Program-made: the position numbers and the translations under genes | The notes under the pieces: generated by a model | Databases searched by the model: none | What the model saw: only the letters and a program-made list of their open reading frames with translations | What the model was told of the DNA's origin: nothing | In this document: positions 51,549-60,210 of the stretch, piece after piece | Position numbering within the stretch: position 1 is the first letter of the stretch | Layout: the number at the start of each line of letters is the position of its first letter | NCBI RefSeq assembly: GCF_001549985.1 | Contig: NZ_LROZ01000001.1 | Location: 1 to 64,000 of the forward strand | Origin: Myroides odoratus | GTDB taxonomy: Bacteria; Bacteroidota; Bacteroidia; Flavobacteriales; Flavobacteriaceae | Direction of reading: 5' to 3' | Length of the DNA stretch: 64,000 nt

Positions 51549-52793
51549 CTATTTTTTTAATATTTCCTTATAAACCAACTCTAAAGCCCTACTAATTGTG
51601 CGTTCAATCACTTGTTCTCTAGGTTGACCTAATTCATACTTTACGGCATAGGTGCCCTGTTTAGAGGCAATCCCTACATATACGGTACCTACAGCTGCTT
51701 CGGAATCCCCTTTCGAAGGTCCTGCATTTCCTGTAGTAGCAACAGCAATATCCGATTGAAATTTTTGACGGGCTTGTTCAGCCATTTCGCAAGCAACTTG
51801 TTCACTTACTACACTATACGTCTCAATCGTTTCTTTTTTAACACCCAACACTTCTATTTTAGATGTTGTAGCATACGTCACCACACCTCCTTTAAAAAAC
51901 GCCGAAGCGCCTTCTTTTTCACTAAACAATACAGCTAAACGCCCACCTGTACAACTCTCTGCACAAGCAATTGTCTGACCTTCTGCTTTTAATTTTTCAA
52001 TCACCACATCTGAGCGACTTAAATCCTCATATGCGCGAATGTTTTCTTTCACTAACGAAGGGATGGCTTCAATCTGTTTATCTAATAGTTGTTCCATCGA
52101 CAATTTGTCCGTCCCTGTAGAAGATAAACGCAAACGTACTCTTCCCCTACTAGGTAAATAGGCTAATTGCACCGTTTCAGGTAAATTATCTTCCCATTCT
52201 GAAAGGTATTCGGCTAACAAACTTTCTCCAATACCATAGACCACGATGGTTTTGTGTACGTTAAATCCCAACGTGAATCGCTCTTTCAACAGCGGGGTTA
52301 ACTCTTTCTCCACAATTCCCTTCATTTCAAAAGGCACGCCTGGCAATGAAATGAAATAGGTTTTATCGCGCTGTAGCATCATCCCTGGTGCAGTTCCCAA
52401 TGCATTAAAGAGAACCGTTGCTTTCGATGGCACTAGGGCTTGTTTGCGATTAAGATCCGATATTGGTCGTTTAAAATAGTCTTCTATCAGCGCTTTAACG
52501 TGAACAAATACGGCTTCATTTTCAACCAAAACATCGTCAAAGAAGTCACAAAATACTTGTTTCGTCAAATCGTCTTTCGTTGGACCAAGTCCTCCCGTAA
52601 TCACCACAACATCGACGCGATTCAACTGTCTGTTCATCGCCTCTTTGATTGCTGCTTCTGAATCAGAAATTGACAGCATTTCAACAATTTCAAACCCTAG
52701 TTTATCCAAATACTTGGCTAGATAAGTAGAATTTGTATCGATGATTTGTCCAATCAATATTTCATCGCCAATGGTTATGATACTCGCTTTCAT
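51549..52793 (-). CDS. cinA: CinA-family nicotinamide mononucleotide amidohydrolase
   Basis: 414 residues, full two-domain CinA. The N-terminal COG1058 domain has ASIITIGDEILIGQIIDTN and VVITGGLGPTKDDLT (MoaB-like fold, pyrophosphatase on ADP-ribose), and the C-terminal domain has ACAESCTGGRLAVLFSEKEGAS and VATTGNAGPSKGDSEAAVGTVY (PncC, deamidates NMN). It recycles pyridine nucleotides. It overlaps the Hpt-like gene by four bases at its start and ends a four-gene unit. Confidence 0.94.
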   Translation of the reverse strand: MKASIITIGDEILIGQIIDTNSTYLAKYLDKLGFEIVEMLSISDSEAAIKEAMNRQLNRVDVVVITGGLGPTKDDLTKQVFCDFFDDVLVENEAVFVHVKALIEDYFKRPISDLNRKQALVPSKATVLFNALGTAPGMMLQRDKTYFISLPGVPFEMKGIVEKELTPLLKERFTLGFNVHKTIVVYGIGESLLAEYLSEWEDNLPETVQLAYLPSRGRVRLRLSSTGTDKLSMEQLLDKQIEAIPSLVKENIRAYEDLSRSDVVIEKLKAEGQTIACAESCTGGRLAVLFSEKEGASAFFKGGVVTYATTSKIEVLGVKKETIETYSVVSEQVACEMAEQARQKFQSDIAVATTGNAGPSKGDSEAAVGTVYVGIASKQGTYAVKYELGQPREQVIERTISRALELVYKEILKK

Positions 52794-53143
52794 TGTACTA
52801 CAATATGATAGTCTTTTTTAATCTCTTTTACTGCTGAACGGATGTGTTTACGCAACGATTTATACACTTCTTTAATTTCCTTGGTCTTCCCTTTTTGCTC
52901 AATCCAATGCTGAACACTATTAAATTCTTCAAATGCTTGATCCATGCCTAGCGTTTCTACCATCGGTTGTAGCACCTTTACGTGTTTTTGAAGCTTTTCA
53001 TAATTTTTAGCATCAATGTGCTTTTTCATCTTTTCTAATCGCTTTGTCATTTGTTCTACATAAAAAACAAGCTCATCTGCAACGAGTTCCCCTGCGTTAT
53101 TATGCTTTTTGCATAGCGATCTCACATCATAAAAGAGGGCCAT
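52790..53143 (-). CDS. small helical protein, degenerate Hpt-like
   Basis: 117 residues, all predicted helix, basic. Sequence KHVKVLQPMVETLGM near 69 sits where a histidine-phosphotransfer (Hpt) domain has its HxxK phospho-acceptor helix (AHxLKxxxxxxG), but the Lys spacing is changed, so phosphotransfer is doubtful. No kinase or response regulator gene is near. It lies six bases after the FAH gene and overlaps cinA by four. I would call it unknown with an Hpt-like fold. Confidence 0.5.
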   Translation of the reverse strand: MALFYDVRSLCKKHNNAGELVADELVFYVEQMTKRLEKMKKHIDAKNYEKLQKHVKVLQPMVETLGMDQAFEEFNSVQHWIEQKGKTKEIKEVYKSLRKHIRSAVKEIKKDYHIVVQ

Positions 53144-53149
53144 AACTAA

Positions 53150-53761
53150 CTATTTTACAGTTAAATAAAAAACTTTCTTATCTACTAAAAATCCTTCTAA
53201 TGTATCTCCAGGGTTTACTTTTCCTACACCAGCAGGTGTTCCTGTAAAAATCAAATCCCCTTTTTTCAGCATAAAATACTTGGAAACTTCTGCAATTAAT
53301 TCATCAATATTCCAAATCATTTGTGCCGTAGTAGCTTGCTGTACAACTTGTCCATTTTGTTGAAGCGAAAAAGGCAAATCCACCAAGGATTCAAACGCTG
53401 TTTTAGGAAAAAAAGTTCCTACTACAGCTGAATTATCAAAAGCTTTTGCCTTTTCCCAAGGCAGTCCTTTTTCTTTTAATTTCGTTTGGATATCACGAGC
53501 AGTAAAATCAATCCCTAACGAAACTTCATCATAGTATTTATGTGCAAATTTAGGATCAATATACTTCCCTACTTTCGTGATTTTCACCACGACTTCAGCT
53601 TCGTAATGAATATCTTGAGAAAAATCTGGAATAACAAACGGAAAATCTTTCGCTAACAGCGCTGAATCTGGTTTAATAAACAATACCGGTTCATCTGGTC
53701 TTTCGTTGTTTAATTCTGCGATATGCTCGACATAATTTCTTCCTACACAGATAATTTTCAT
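53150..53761 (-). CDS. fumarylacetoacetate hydrolase family protein
   Basis: 203 residues, a minimal FAH-fold hydrolase. MKIICVGRNYVEHIAELNN opens the domain; metal-binding Glu residues lie in DIHYEAEVVVKITK near 51, and DFTARDIQTKLKEKG near 90 and GDLIFTGTPAGVGKVNPGD near the C-terminus are the catalytic loops. Family members open acylpyruvates or oxaloacetate; the closest guess is acylpyruvase/oxaloacetate decarboxylase (FAHD1 type). Co-transcribed between the exonuclease and the Hpt-like gene. Confidence 0.9.
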   Translation of the reverse strand: MKIICVGRNYVEHIAELNNERPDEPVLFIKPDSALLAKDFPFVIPDFSQDIHYEAEVVVKITKVGKYIDPKFAHKYYDEVSLGIDFTARDIQTKLKEKGLPWEKAKAFDNSAVVGTFFPKTAFESLVDLPFSLQQNGQVVQQATTAQMIWNIDELIAEVSKYFMLKKGDLIFTGTPAGVGKVNPGDTLEGFLVDKKVFYLTVK

Positions 53762-53773
53762 CTTCCTTTTCTT

Positions 53774-54547
53774 TTATAATTTATTATTGAGTTTTCTCAA
53801 CTTAAGAGCAGTCAAAACCTTTTTGGTATACAAAGGAAAATCCGCATTTTGAATCCAACCGTAATATCCTGGTTCATTTTCAAGTACTTCGTCTACCAAA
53901 ACTCCTTTGTGTTTTCCAAAAGTAAAAACCTCTTGTCCGTCTTCATTCAAAGCAATAAAACCAGCAAAATCAACACTTTTCTTTCTTGTTGTAAATTCAG
54001 ACAACACACGCATATCATTTTCTAAATCGTCATAACGATCCAATTGAGCTTTTAATATTTCATAGGTTGCATTTGTATCTGCTGCTGCTGAGTGTGCATT
54101 TTCTAAGCTTTCATTGCAGTAAAATTTATACGCTGCACTTAGTGTACGCTCCTCTTTTTTGTGGAATATGGTTTGAATGTCTACGGTCACGCGATTGCCT
54201 AAATCAAAGTCGACTCCTGCGCGTAGTAATTCTTCCGCTAGTAAAGGAATATCAAATCGATCCGAATTAAATCCAGCTAAATCTGAATCTTTAATCATCT
54301 GATAAACCAAGGGTGCCAATTCTTTAAATGTAGGTTCATTTGCCACTTTTTCATCCGTAATTCCATGGATTTTAGAAGATGCTTCTGGAATTGGGCGCTC
54401 TGGATTGACCAACCAGGTTTTACTTTCTTTATTTCCATTAGGAAAGACTTTCAAAATAGCTATTTCTACAATTCTATCCCTTGCAACATCTACTCCTGTT
54501 GTTTCTAAATCAAAAAAACAAATAGGTCTATGTAATTTCAACTCCAT
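53774..54547 (-). CDS. DEDDh 3'-5' exonuclease (DnaQ-like) with C-terminal DUF3820-like domain
   Basis: 257 residues. Exo I is ICFFDLETTGVDVARDRIVE near 9-28 (Asp/Glu pair), exo II is SDLAGFNSDRFDIPLLAEEL near 93, exo III is NAHSAAADTNATYEIL near 150 with His-x4-Asp. The last ~55 residues read FTFGKHKGVLVDEVLENEPGY then YGWIQNADFP, a DUF3820-like domain found fused to or next to exonucleases. It may act in DNA polymerase III proofreading or in RNA/DNA turnover. First gene of the unit leading to cinA; -7 box at 54569-54576. Confidence 0.9.
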   Translation of the reverse strand: MELKLHRPICFFDLETTGVDVARDRIVEIAILKVFPNGNKESKTWLVNPERPIPEASSKIHGITDEKVANEPTFKELAPLVYQMIKDSDLAGFNSDRFDIPLLAEELLRAGVDFDLGNRVTVDIQTIFHKKEERTLSAAYKFYCNESLENAHSAAADTNATYEILKAQLDRYDDLENDMRVLSEFTTRKKSVDFAGFIALNEDGQEVFTFGKHKGVLVDEVLENEPGYYGWIQNADFPLYTKKVLTALKLRKLNNKL

Positions 54548-54568
54548 ATTTCTTGGTTTATTTATCTA

Positions 54569-54576
54569 CAAATATA
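54569..54576 (-). promoter_or_regulatory. -7 promoter element of the exonuclease-FAH-Hpt-cinA unit
   Basis: On the minus strand TATATTTG, matching TAnnTTTG, 21 bases before the ATG. Confidence 0.55.
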
Positions 54577-54675
54577 ACAAATGTAAAAGTTTAGCCAATA
54601 CAAATCCATGGGTTTAGTTTTAATTCCCTTCCATTAAAAGAACCTAACGTACAGATAAAGAGGCTAAAACTAGCT

Positions 54676-54714
54676 AAAAAAGCAAAAGCTGCTCTAGAAT
54701 AGAACAGCTTTTGC
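54676..54714 (-). terminator. terminator of the di-haem peroxidase gene
   Basis: Stem GCAAAAGCTG (54682-54691) with CAGCTTTTGC (54705-54714), followed on the minus strand by a run of six T. Confidence 0.85.
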
Positions 54715-54752
54715 AACCTACTTTAACCAAAACACAAAACGTGCACTACTAC

Positions 54753-55778
54753 CTAAAACGGTGATTTTTTCACCTCTTCTGGGATATCACTAGACAAACT
54801 ACCTAAAAATACGGTGATATCCTCTATTTGTTCTTGGCTCAATTTTATATTCGTTTGTAAACTCGCCATTATGCGAACTGCTTCTTTTAAATCTTGAACC
54901 GATCCATCGTGAAAATAAGGCCCTGTATGCGCGATATTTCGCAACCCAGGTACTTTAAAGAAATAATTTTCCGTTTCCTTTTTACTTAAATCAGCTAATC
55001 CTTTATCAACTTTCTCTGATTTTGTTTCTATCCAATAGTCACCATAAAGACCGAATTTCTGAAACATTTGACCACCTAAAGCTACTCCGCTATGACAAGT
55101 CGTACATCCAACTGTCATAAAGGCTTCTAGTCCTTTTTGTTCTTGGGCAGTTAATGCATCTCGATCTCCTTCTAAATAGGCATCAAAACGGCTTGCTGGC
55201 ATAAGTGTACGCTCAAAAGCCCCGATGGCATTGGTAATATTTTTAAAAGTGATGGGTTGTTGATCGGTTTGATACACTTCCGCAAACATCTTCTTATACA
55301 ATTCGATTTTACGCAAGCGTTCTTCTAATTCCTTTTCATCTTTGATGTTGTGCTCTACAGGATTTAAAATTGGTCCGCCTGCTTGTTCTTCAACATCTTT
55401 CGCACGACCATCCCAAAATTGCATGCTATGAAGTGCAGCGTGAAAAACGGTTGGTGAATTACGCCCTCCTAAAGAACCATCATCCCCAGGAGAAAAAGCA
55501 AGATTATCTACTCCATAGGTATTCAAATTATGGCAAGAATTACAACTGATATTCCCTTCTTTAGATAAACGGGTATCAAAATATAAATGTTTTCCTAAGG
55601 CTACTTTTGCCGAATCTAAAGGCGGTACTTCTACTGATGAAAGGGGCTGAAAAAACGTTTTCGCTTGTGTAAACAATTCAGTATTACCTTTTTGAACAAA
55701 TTCAAACGCATTTGATTTATCCTTTTTACACCCAATAATCATTGATAAAACAGCAAATAAAATAACTTTTTTACTCAT
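54753..55778 (-). CDS. di-haem cytochrome c peroxidase (CcpA/MauG family), lipoprotein
   Basis: 341 residues. The signal ends with a lipoprotein Cys (MSKKVILFAVLSMIIGCKK). Two c-type haem motifs, CNSCH near 80 and CTTCH near 226, flank the FDTRLSKEG, GDDGSLGGRNSPT and ALHSMQFWDGRAK segments of bacterial di-haem peroxidases. It uses electrons from cytochrome c to reduce H2O2 to water in the periplasm. Transcribed alone; an imperfect Fnr-like site lies 58 to 69 bases upstream. Confidence 0.93.
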   Translation of the reverse strand: MSKKVILFAVLSMIIGCKKDKSNAFEFVQKGNTELFTQAKTFFQPLSSVEVPPLDSAKVALGKHLYFDTRLSKEGNISCNSCHNLNTYGVDNLAFSPGDDGSLGGRNSPTVFHAALHSMQFWDGRAKDVEEQAGGPILNPVEHNIKDEKELEERLRKIELYKKMFAEVYQTDQQPITFKNITNAIGAFERTLMPASRFDAYLEGDRDALTAQEQKGLEAFMTVGCTTCHSGVALGGQMFQKFGLYGDYWIETKSEKVDKGLADLSKKETENYFFKVPGLRNIAHTGPYFHDGSVQDLKEAVRIMASLQTNIKLSQEQIEDITVFLGSLSSDIPEEVKKSPF

Positions 55779-55835
55779 AATTCACACTACTTTAATTTGT
55801 AGTATTAAATTACATCTCATTTTTTTGATAAAGCC

Positions 55836-55847
55836 TGACATATATCA
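55836..55847 (-). promoter_or_regulatory. imperfect Crp/Fnr-like site upstream of the peroxidase gene
   Basis: TGACATATATCA, one mismatch from TGAT-N4-ATCA, centred at 55841.5. A weak -7 candidate TAATTTAA (minus strand, 55805-55812) would put the start 41.5 bases away, as at nirK and cco. The -7 box is poor, so confidence is low. Confidence 0.35.
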
Positions 55848-56008
55848 CTTCTATCCAAAAAGTAGTTTTTAGAAATTTATCACCTTTTTCATCCGAAACA
55901 CTCCTACTTTCGGACAAAAAATAGCCTAAAAACTAATATTGTTTAAAAAATATTTTGTTTTATTGAATTATTATTCTATTTTGGTCTTATAGAATTACAC
56001 CAAAGCTT

Positions 56009-56455
56009 ATGAAAAAACTATTTCTTCTTACCCTATTAGCCTTGGCACCTCTTGTACAGAGCTGTCAAACTACTGAAACTATAGTTTCTTCACCTTACAC
56101 TTTAGATAAAAGCAAAACAAAGGTATTTACAGCGAAAACCTTTATGTTTAAAAACTACTACTTTACTTATAAAGACGGTAAAGCAACGTTAGTTTATCAA
56201 CAAGATACTAAGTTAAATGGAGTACAAGCTCCTGTTTTTTTAACGTTAGAAGAAGATCAAACCTCGAAGCGCCATCAACTATTTGTTGATTCTTCCAGAC
56301 AAATCTCCGTAAAAGTCATCAACAACGCTAAAGTAAAGTTACGTTTAGATAAAGTTACCTATACGTTGTATACAGAGAATTACTTAGAAAGCGTTCATTC
56401 TGATACAGATAAAATTCTAGCAGATGTAGCTGTTTGGCGTAAAGACAATTATTAA
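56009..56455 (+). CDS. predicted lipoprotein, unknown
   Basis: 148 residues. Lipoprotein signal MKKLFLLTLLALAPLVQSC (Cys19). The rest is soluble and beta-rich (TFMFKNYYFTYKDGKATLVYQ, LFVDSSRQISVKVIN), possibly a small beta-barrel or sandwich. I do not recognise it. It is divergent from the peroxidase gene and followed by its own terminator, so it is an independent unit. Confidence 0.7.
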   Translation: MKKLFLLTLLALAPLVQSCQTTETIVSSPYTLDKSKTKVFTAKTFMFKNYYFTYKDGKATLVYQQDTKLNGVQAPVFLTLEEDQTSKRHQLFVDSSRQISVKVINNAKVKLRLDKVTYTLYTENYLESVHSDTDKILADVAVWRKDNY

Positions 56456-56526
56456 TCATCAACTAAAAAATAAAAGTTCCTTTGCTTACTGAACGAAACA
56501 GGATGTTACAAAGGACATACTACAAA

Positions 56527-56562
56527 TAAAAAAAGGTTCTTGTTGTACAAGAACCTTTTTAT
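56527..56562. terminator. bidirectional terminator
   Basis: Stem AAAAGGTTCTTGT (56531-56543), loop TGT, ACAAGAACCTTTT (56547-56559), between convergent genes. Confidence 0.9.
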
Positions 56563-56583
56563 TTGATACAATTAATTCACTTA

Positions 56584-56982
56584 TTAATCCAAATATTCTT
56601 TTTGGTGATGATCTGCATAATTTACAATTTCATCATAATTGTCGTTGTTAAAATCCTCTTCTCCTGAATCGAAAAGAACAACATTCAATCTTTTAAATAA
56701 CAAACCTAACATTTGTTTTTGGCCTTCTGCATCAAGATCAAATTGCATTTTTACTAAATGATCTTTAAATGGAGTGCTTTTTTCTTTATCAACACAAAGC
56801 ATCGTTAATTCAAAATTTTGAATTCCTTGTAGAGAAACCCCTACAACTCTAAAACGCTCTTGATCTACACCGAAGTACTCCCCAATACTGCTGATGTAAT
56901 TTCCTTTGTTAACTGCAATCATATCTGATATGTCTGCAGCTACAGTACCTTTGAAATCGTTATACTGTACTTTTGCTTTCAT
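56584..56982 (-). CDS. conserved-looking cytoplasmic protein, unknown
   Basis: 132 residues from the ATG at 56982 (MKAKVQYNDFKG); the frame reaches a TTG at 56991. No signal or membrane helix; alternating strands and helices (VAADISDMIAVNKGNYISSIGE, VVGVSLQGIQNFELTMLC), ending in an acidic stretch (FDSGEEDFNNDNYDE). I do not recognise it. It is transcribed alone. The 535 bases upstream of it (56983-57517) are AT-rich, with only the terminator at 57357-57391 and no other feature that I can support. Confidence 0.65.
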   Translation of the reverse strand: MKAKVQYNDFKGTVAADISDMIAVNKGNYISSIGEYFGVDQERFRVVGVSLQGIQNFELTMLCVDKEKSTPFKDHLVKMQFDLDAEGQKQMLGLLFKRLNVVLFDSGEEDFNNDNYDEIVNYADHHQKEYLD

Positions 56983-57356
56983 AAACAACAAATTTTAATT
57001 TTTTCCTATGTGAATTTAAGCATTATTACCCAAGTTAAAAAACAGTCTCTAATTTTTAGCAATCCCACAGACTTATAAGAATCAATCATCCATTTCTTTA
57101 TATTTTATATTAAATAATGAAATATACGTTAAAAATAACAAAAATAAACAATTATAAAATCAAAAAATTAACACAGTAAAAAGTAACAAACTAAACAAAT
57201 AATTCAAAATTTTATGATATTCACCTATAAATAGAAATTTATGAACATATAGTATTCATTTTTCACTGTTTAAATAGGAGTAAAACAAGATAAAAAACTC
57301 TTTTTCTAGTTAATAATCACTCCATTTCTTCTAACCTTTGAGCCAACCCAAAGACA

Positions 57357-57391
57357 TAAAAAAAAGGAAAGCGTATGCTTTCCTTTTTTTT
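57357..57391 (-). terminator. terminator of the cco cluster (after the TauE/SafE gene)
   Basis: Stem GGAAAGC (57366-57372), loop GTAT, GCTTTCC (57377-57383), extended by A and T runs on both sides. It lies about 130 bases after the TauE/SafE stop codon. Confidence 0.8.
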
Positions 57392-57517
57392 CAACTTTTT
57401 CTATAGCAATATGAACATCAGTTGATACTCTTTTTCATAGCTAATAAATTTCGTATTTCCTGCTGTTCTATACTTAAGACAAGAGATTGAGGGAAAAGTC
57501 ACTTAATTAAGTTTTAT

Positions 57518-58213
57518 TTAACACATCGCCTCTCCTCGTACAAATAAATTCAAGGTATCTGGAGATAGATAAGGGATGTTTAACCCCAAGCCTCTTATAA
57601 TAAACAACATTCCAATAATCACAATTACAACGGGATAGTATTTCATAATCCCTCTTCTAAATCTGTCAGAGAACAGATTTTTAAAATAAATCACCAAACT
57701 CATCAAGGGTATTGTTCCTACCCCAAATAACGCCATATAAGCCATTCCCATCACGACATCTTGTGTTGCTAAAGCGCCAAATAAGGCAACATACACCATT
57801 CCACAAGGTAAGAATCCATTAAAAAAACCAATGAGAAACAACGCTTTGGGTGACTTTTTTTTAAACTGTTTTCCCAAGGAAGATTTGATCCAGTTCACAA
57901 AGCGATACAGCGGTTTCAACACATTGAAATTACCAATTCTATTGGATGGAACCAGTGCCAGTACAATCATGATAATTCCAACCACAATAGACAACTGTTG
58001 TTGAAATCCTGCTAAAAACAAACCTTTACCAAACAAACCAAAAATAACACCCAATAAAGAATAGGCAGCTATTCTCCCTATGTGATAGGTGAACATCTGC
58101 CTAATTTTTACAACTGGATTATGCTGGCTAATTGGCAACATTAAAGCAATCGGTCCACACATACCAATGCAATGCAGACTACTTACTAAGCCAAAAATAA
58201 GTGCCGAAATCAA
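57518..58213 (-). CDS. sulphite exporter TauE/SafE-family membrane protein in the cco cluster
   Basis: 231 residues with about six helices. Start is TTG (58213), seven bases after the ccoH stop; no in-frame ATG lies nearby. The first helix carries SSLHCIGMCGPIALMLP, the His-Cys-x2-Met-Cys motif typical of SafE-like proteins encoded in cbb3 oxidase clusters, and a candidate copper ligand. These are thought to help in cbb3 assembly, perhaps by copper or thiol handling; the true substrate is not shown by sequence. Last gene of the cluster. Confidence 0.85.
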   Translation of the reverse strand: MISALIFGLVSSLHCIGMCGPIALMLPISQHNPVVKIRQMFTYHIGRIAAYSLLGVIFGLFGKGLFLAGFQQQLSIVVGIIMIVLALVPSNRIGNFNVLKPLYRFVNWIKSSLGKQFKKKSPKALFLIGFFNGFLPCGMVYVALFGALATQDVVMGMAYMALFGVGTIPLMSLVIYFKNLFSDRFRRGIMKYYPVVIVIIGMLFIIRGLGLNIPYLSPDTLNLFVRGEAMC

Positions 58214-58220
58214 ATTTTTT

Positions 58221-58670
58221 CTACTTTATCGTTAGTTGTTTTACATTTCGATACGATACATCATTATAGTTCCATTCAACCACAATATCCCAACGACCGT
58301 CTACCAGATTTGTGTTAGGTATGAGCAAATTGGAAGAAGACAGTGATATGAGAGTATCAAAGTCTAATTGCTGGTTAGACGGTCTGTATAGGAATATTTT
58401 TCCATGTATTTTTTTATAGTCAAAGCTAGCAGGGAATGTAAATTTAATTCCCTCACTTGTACTGTATATTGTCACTTGTTCTTTTAGTTTTAGTGCTTCC
58501 ATTTCTCTCTCACGACGTGAATCCACCTCAACTTCTTGCTGATAATAGTTCTCCGTTACCAATTGATTGTCGTATTTCGAATCAACTTGTACGCGAATAA
58601 CATATTGTAAAATGAATATCATAAATAAGCCAATGGCGATTACGATTCCTGTTCCAAAATTAAATTTCAT
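58221..58670 (-). CDS. ccoH: FixH/CcoH-like cbb3 assembly protein
   Basis: 149 residues. One N-terminal helix (about 8-27, IVIAIGLFMIFILQYVIRVQ) and a periplasmic domain with YDNQLVTENYYQQEVEVDSR near 33 (the FixH YY motif region) and a beta-sandwich ending NDVSYRNVKQLTIK. FixH helps in cbb3 oxidase maturation. It follows ccoG by 20 bases. Confidence 0.87.
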   Translation of the reverse strand: MKFNFGTGIVIAIGLFMIFILQYVIRVQVDSKYDNQLVTENYYQQEVEVDSRREREMEALKLKEQVTIYSTSEGIKFTFPASFDYKKIHGKIFLYRPSNQQLDFDTLISLSSSNLLIPNTNLVDGRWDIVVEWNYNDVSYRNVKQLTIK

Positions 58671-58690
58671 ACCTAACTATTTTTTAATTT

Positions 58691-60112
58691 TTAATTCAAT
58701 AAGCGTGGGCCTAAGAAGTTGGTTTTCGTTGTTTGAATTAAACGATCTCCATCATATACCTCAATGGTTACTTTTGTACTATATCCATCGAGGTCCTTTT
58801 GAGGAATTTCAATAAACAGTACCCCTTCACTATAATTTTCTTTTTTAACTGTAATGACATCTTGACCGACCATTTTTACTTCTGCGCCTGCTGGTTTTTT
58901 CACTTTGAAGCTCAAATTATCGTAATCTTTCATCGTTTTATTCATGATTTTAAACGTATATACGTTAGAGATATTCGCACCTTTGTGTTCAAACGTTTTT
59001 CCTGCTACACGCAATACTCTTGCTTCAACATCTGTTCTCAAGAATACCAGTCCAATTAAGATGACAACTAAAATAGACAATACCGCAGTATATCCTTTTT
59101 GTCTCGGTGTAAACTGATATTTTTTGTTCTCTACGATTTCCTCTTCAGACGCATAGCGAATTAGCCCTTTAGGGAACCCTGCTTTTTCCATAACGAAATC
59201 ACATTCGTCAATACAAGCCGTACAATTCACACATTCTAATTGCGTTCCGTTTCGAATATCAATTCCTGTTGGACAAACGTTCACACATTGTTTACAGTCG
59301 ATACAATCACCAAAACCTTCAGCTTTTCTATCGATATTTTTTTTCAGTTTTGCTCTTCCGTTTGTACTTTCCCCTCTTACGTGGTCATAGGCTACAATAA
59401 TGGATTTATTGTCGAGTAAAACACCTTGTAAACGTCCATAAGGACAAGCGATTACACATACTTGTTCTCTAAACCAAGTGAAGACAAAATAGAAAGCACC
59501 AGTAAAAATAATTAAACCGATAAAATTCCCCATGTGTACAAATGGTCCATCTTCTACCATTAAAAGCACAGCATCACTTCCGATAATATAGGATAAGAAA
59601 ACGTTGGCAATGATAAAAGAAATCACAAAGAAAATGAACCACTTCAAGAGTCTCTTGCGTATTTTCTCCGAATTCCAAGGTTGTTTGTCTAATCTCATTT
59701 GCGCTCCTCTATCCCCGTCAATCCAATATTCGATACGCCTGAAAACCATTTCCATAAAAATAGTTTGCGGACATATCCAACCGCAGAAAATACGACCGAA
59801 AGAAACCGTAAATAAGGTTACAAAAACAACACCGATAATCATTGAAATTACGACCAAATAAAAATCTTGTGGCCAAAAAGGAAAACCAAAAATGTTGAAT
59901 TTTCTGTCAATAACATTAAATAACAACAATTGATTTCCATTAATCTTTATGAAGGGTGCAGCTATTAAAAAAATTAGCAGTAAATAACTAACTATTTTTC
60001 TTTTGTTGTAGTATGGCCCAGACGGCTTTTTAGGATAAATCCAAGCCCTTTTACCATCTTTGTCAATGGTACTTATCGAGTCTCTAAAACTCTCATTATT
60101 TCCATTTTCCAT
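58691..60112 (-). CDS. ccoG: CcoG (FixG/RdxA) ferredoxin-type cbb3 assembly protein
   Basis: About 473 residues from the ATG at 60112 (MENGNNESFRDS); an earlier in-frame start (60160) would fall inside the terminator hairpin. Four or five helices; NapH-like region with GRIFCGWICPQTIFMEMVF near 107 and the two-cluster segment CIDCKQCVNVCPTGI and CVNCTACIDEC near 260-290. The C-terminal Ig-like periplasmic domain starts at about 385. CcoG acts as a cupric reductase for cbb3 biogenesis in other bacteria. Possible read-through gene from ccoP. Confidence 0.93.
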   Translation of the reverse strand: MENGNNESFRDSISTIDKDGKRAWIYPKKPSGPYYNKRKIVSYLLLIFLIAAPFIKINGNQLLLFNVIDRKFNIFGFPFWPQDFYLVVISMIIGVVFVTLFTVSFGRIFCGWICPQTIFMEMVFRRIEYWIDGDRGAQMRLDKQPWNSEKIRKRLLKWFIFFVISFIIANVFLSYIIGSDAVLLMVEDGPFVHMGNFIGLIIFTGAFYFVFTWFREQVCVIACPYGRLQGVLLDNKSIIVAYDHVRGESTNGRAKLKKNIDRKAEGFGDCIDCKQCVNVCPTGIDIRNGTQLECVNCTACIDECDFVMEKAGFPKGLIRYASEEEIVENKKYQFTPRQKGYTAVLSILVVILIGLVFLRTDVEARVLRVAGKTFEHKGANISNVYTFKIMNKTMKDYDNLSFKVKKPAGAEVKMVGQDVITVKKENYSEGVLFIEIPQKDLDGYSTKVTIEVYDGDRLIQTTKTNFLGPRLLN

Positions 60113-60130
60113 AGCCTTGTGTCTTTTTAT

Positions 60131-60174
60131 AAAAAGGAGCTGAGCATGTAAAATACTCACTCAACTCCTTTTTT
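60131..60174 (-). terminator. internal terminator between ccoP and ccoG
   Basis: Stem AAAAAGGAGCTGAG (60131-60144) with CTCAACTCCTTTTT (60160-60173), one wobble pair, followed on the minus strand by a run of five T. It would lower assembly-factor (ccoG-ccoH) expression relative to the structural genes. Confidence 0.75.
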
Positions 60175-60210
60175 TATATGTTTATTAGTTTTTTTTGTTT
60201 TGTCAAGAGA

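Noticed and set aside
56992-57350. Possible small gene or RNA in the AT-rich spacer
   Set aside because: No ATG-led frame with protein-like composition, no paired -33/-7 elements and no hairpin other than the terminator at 57357-57391.
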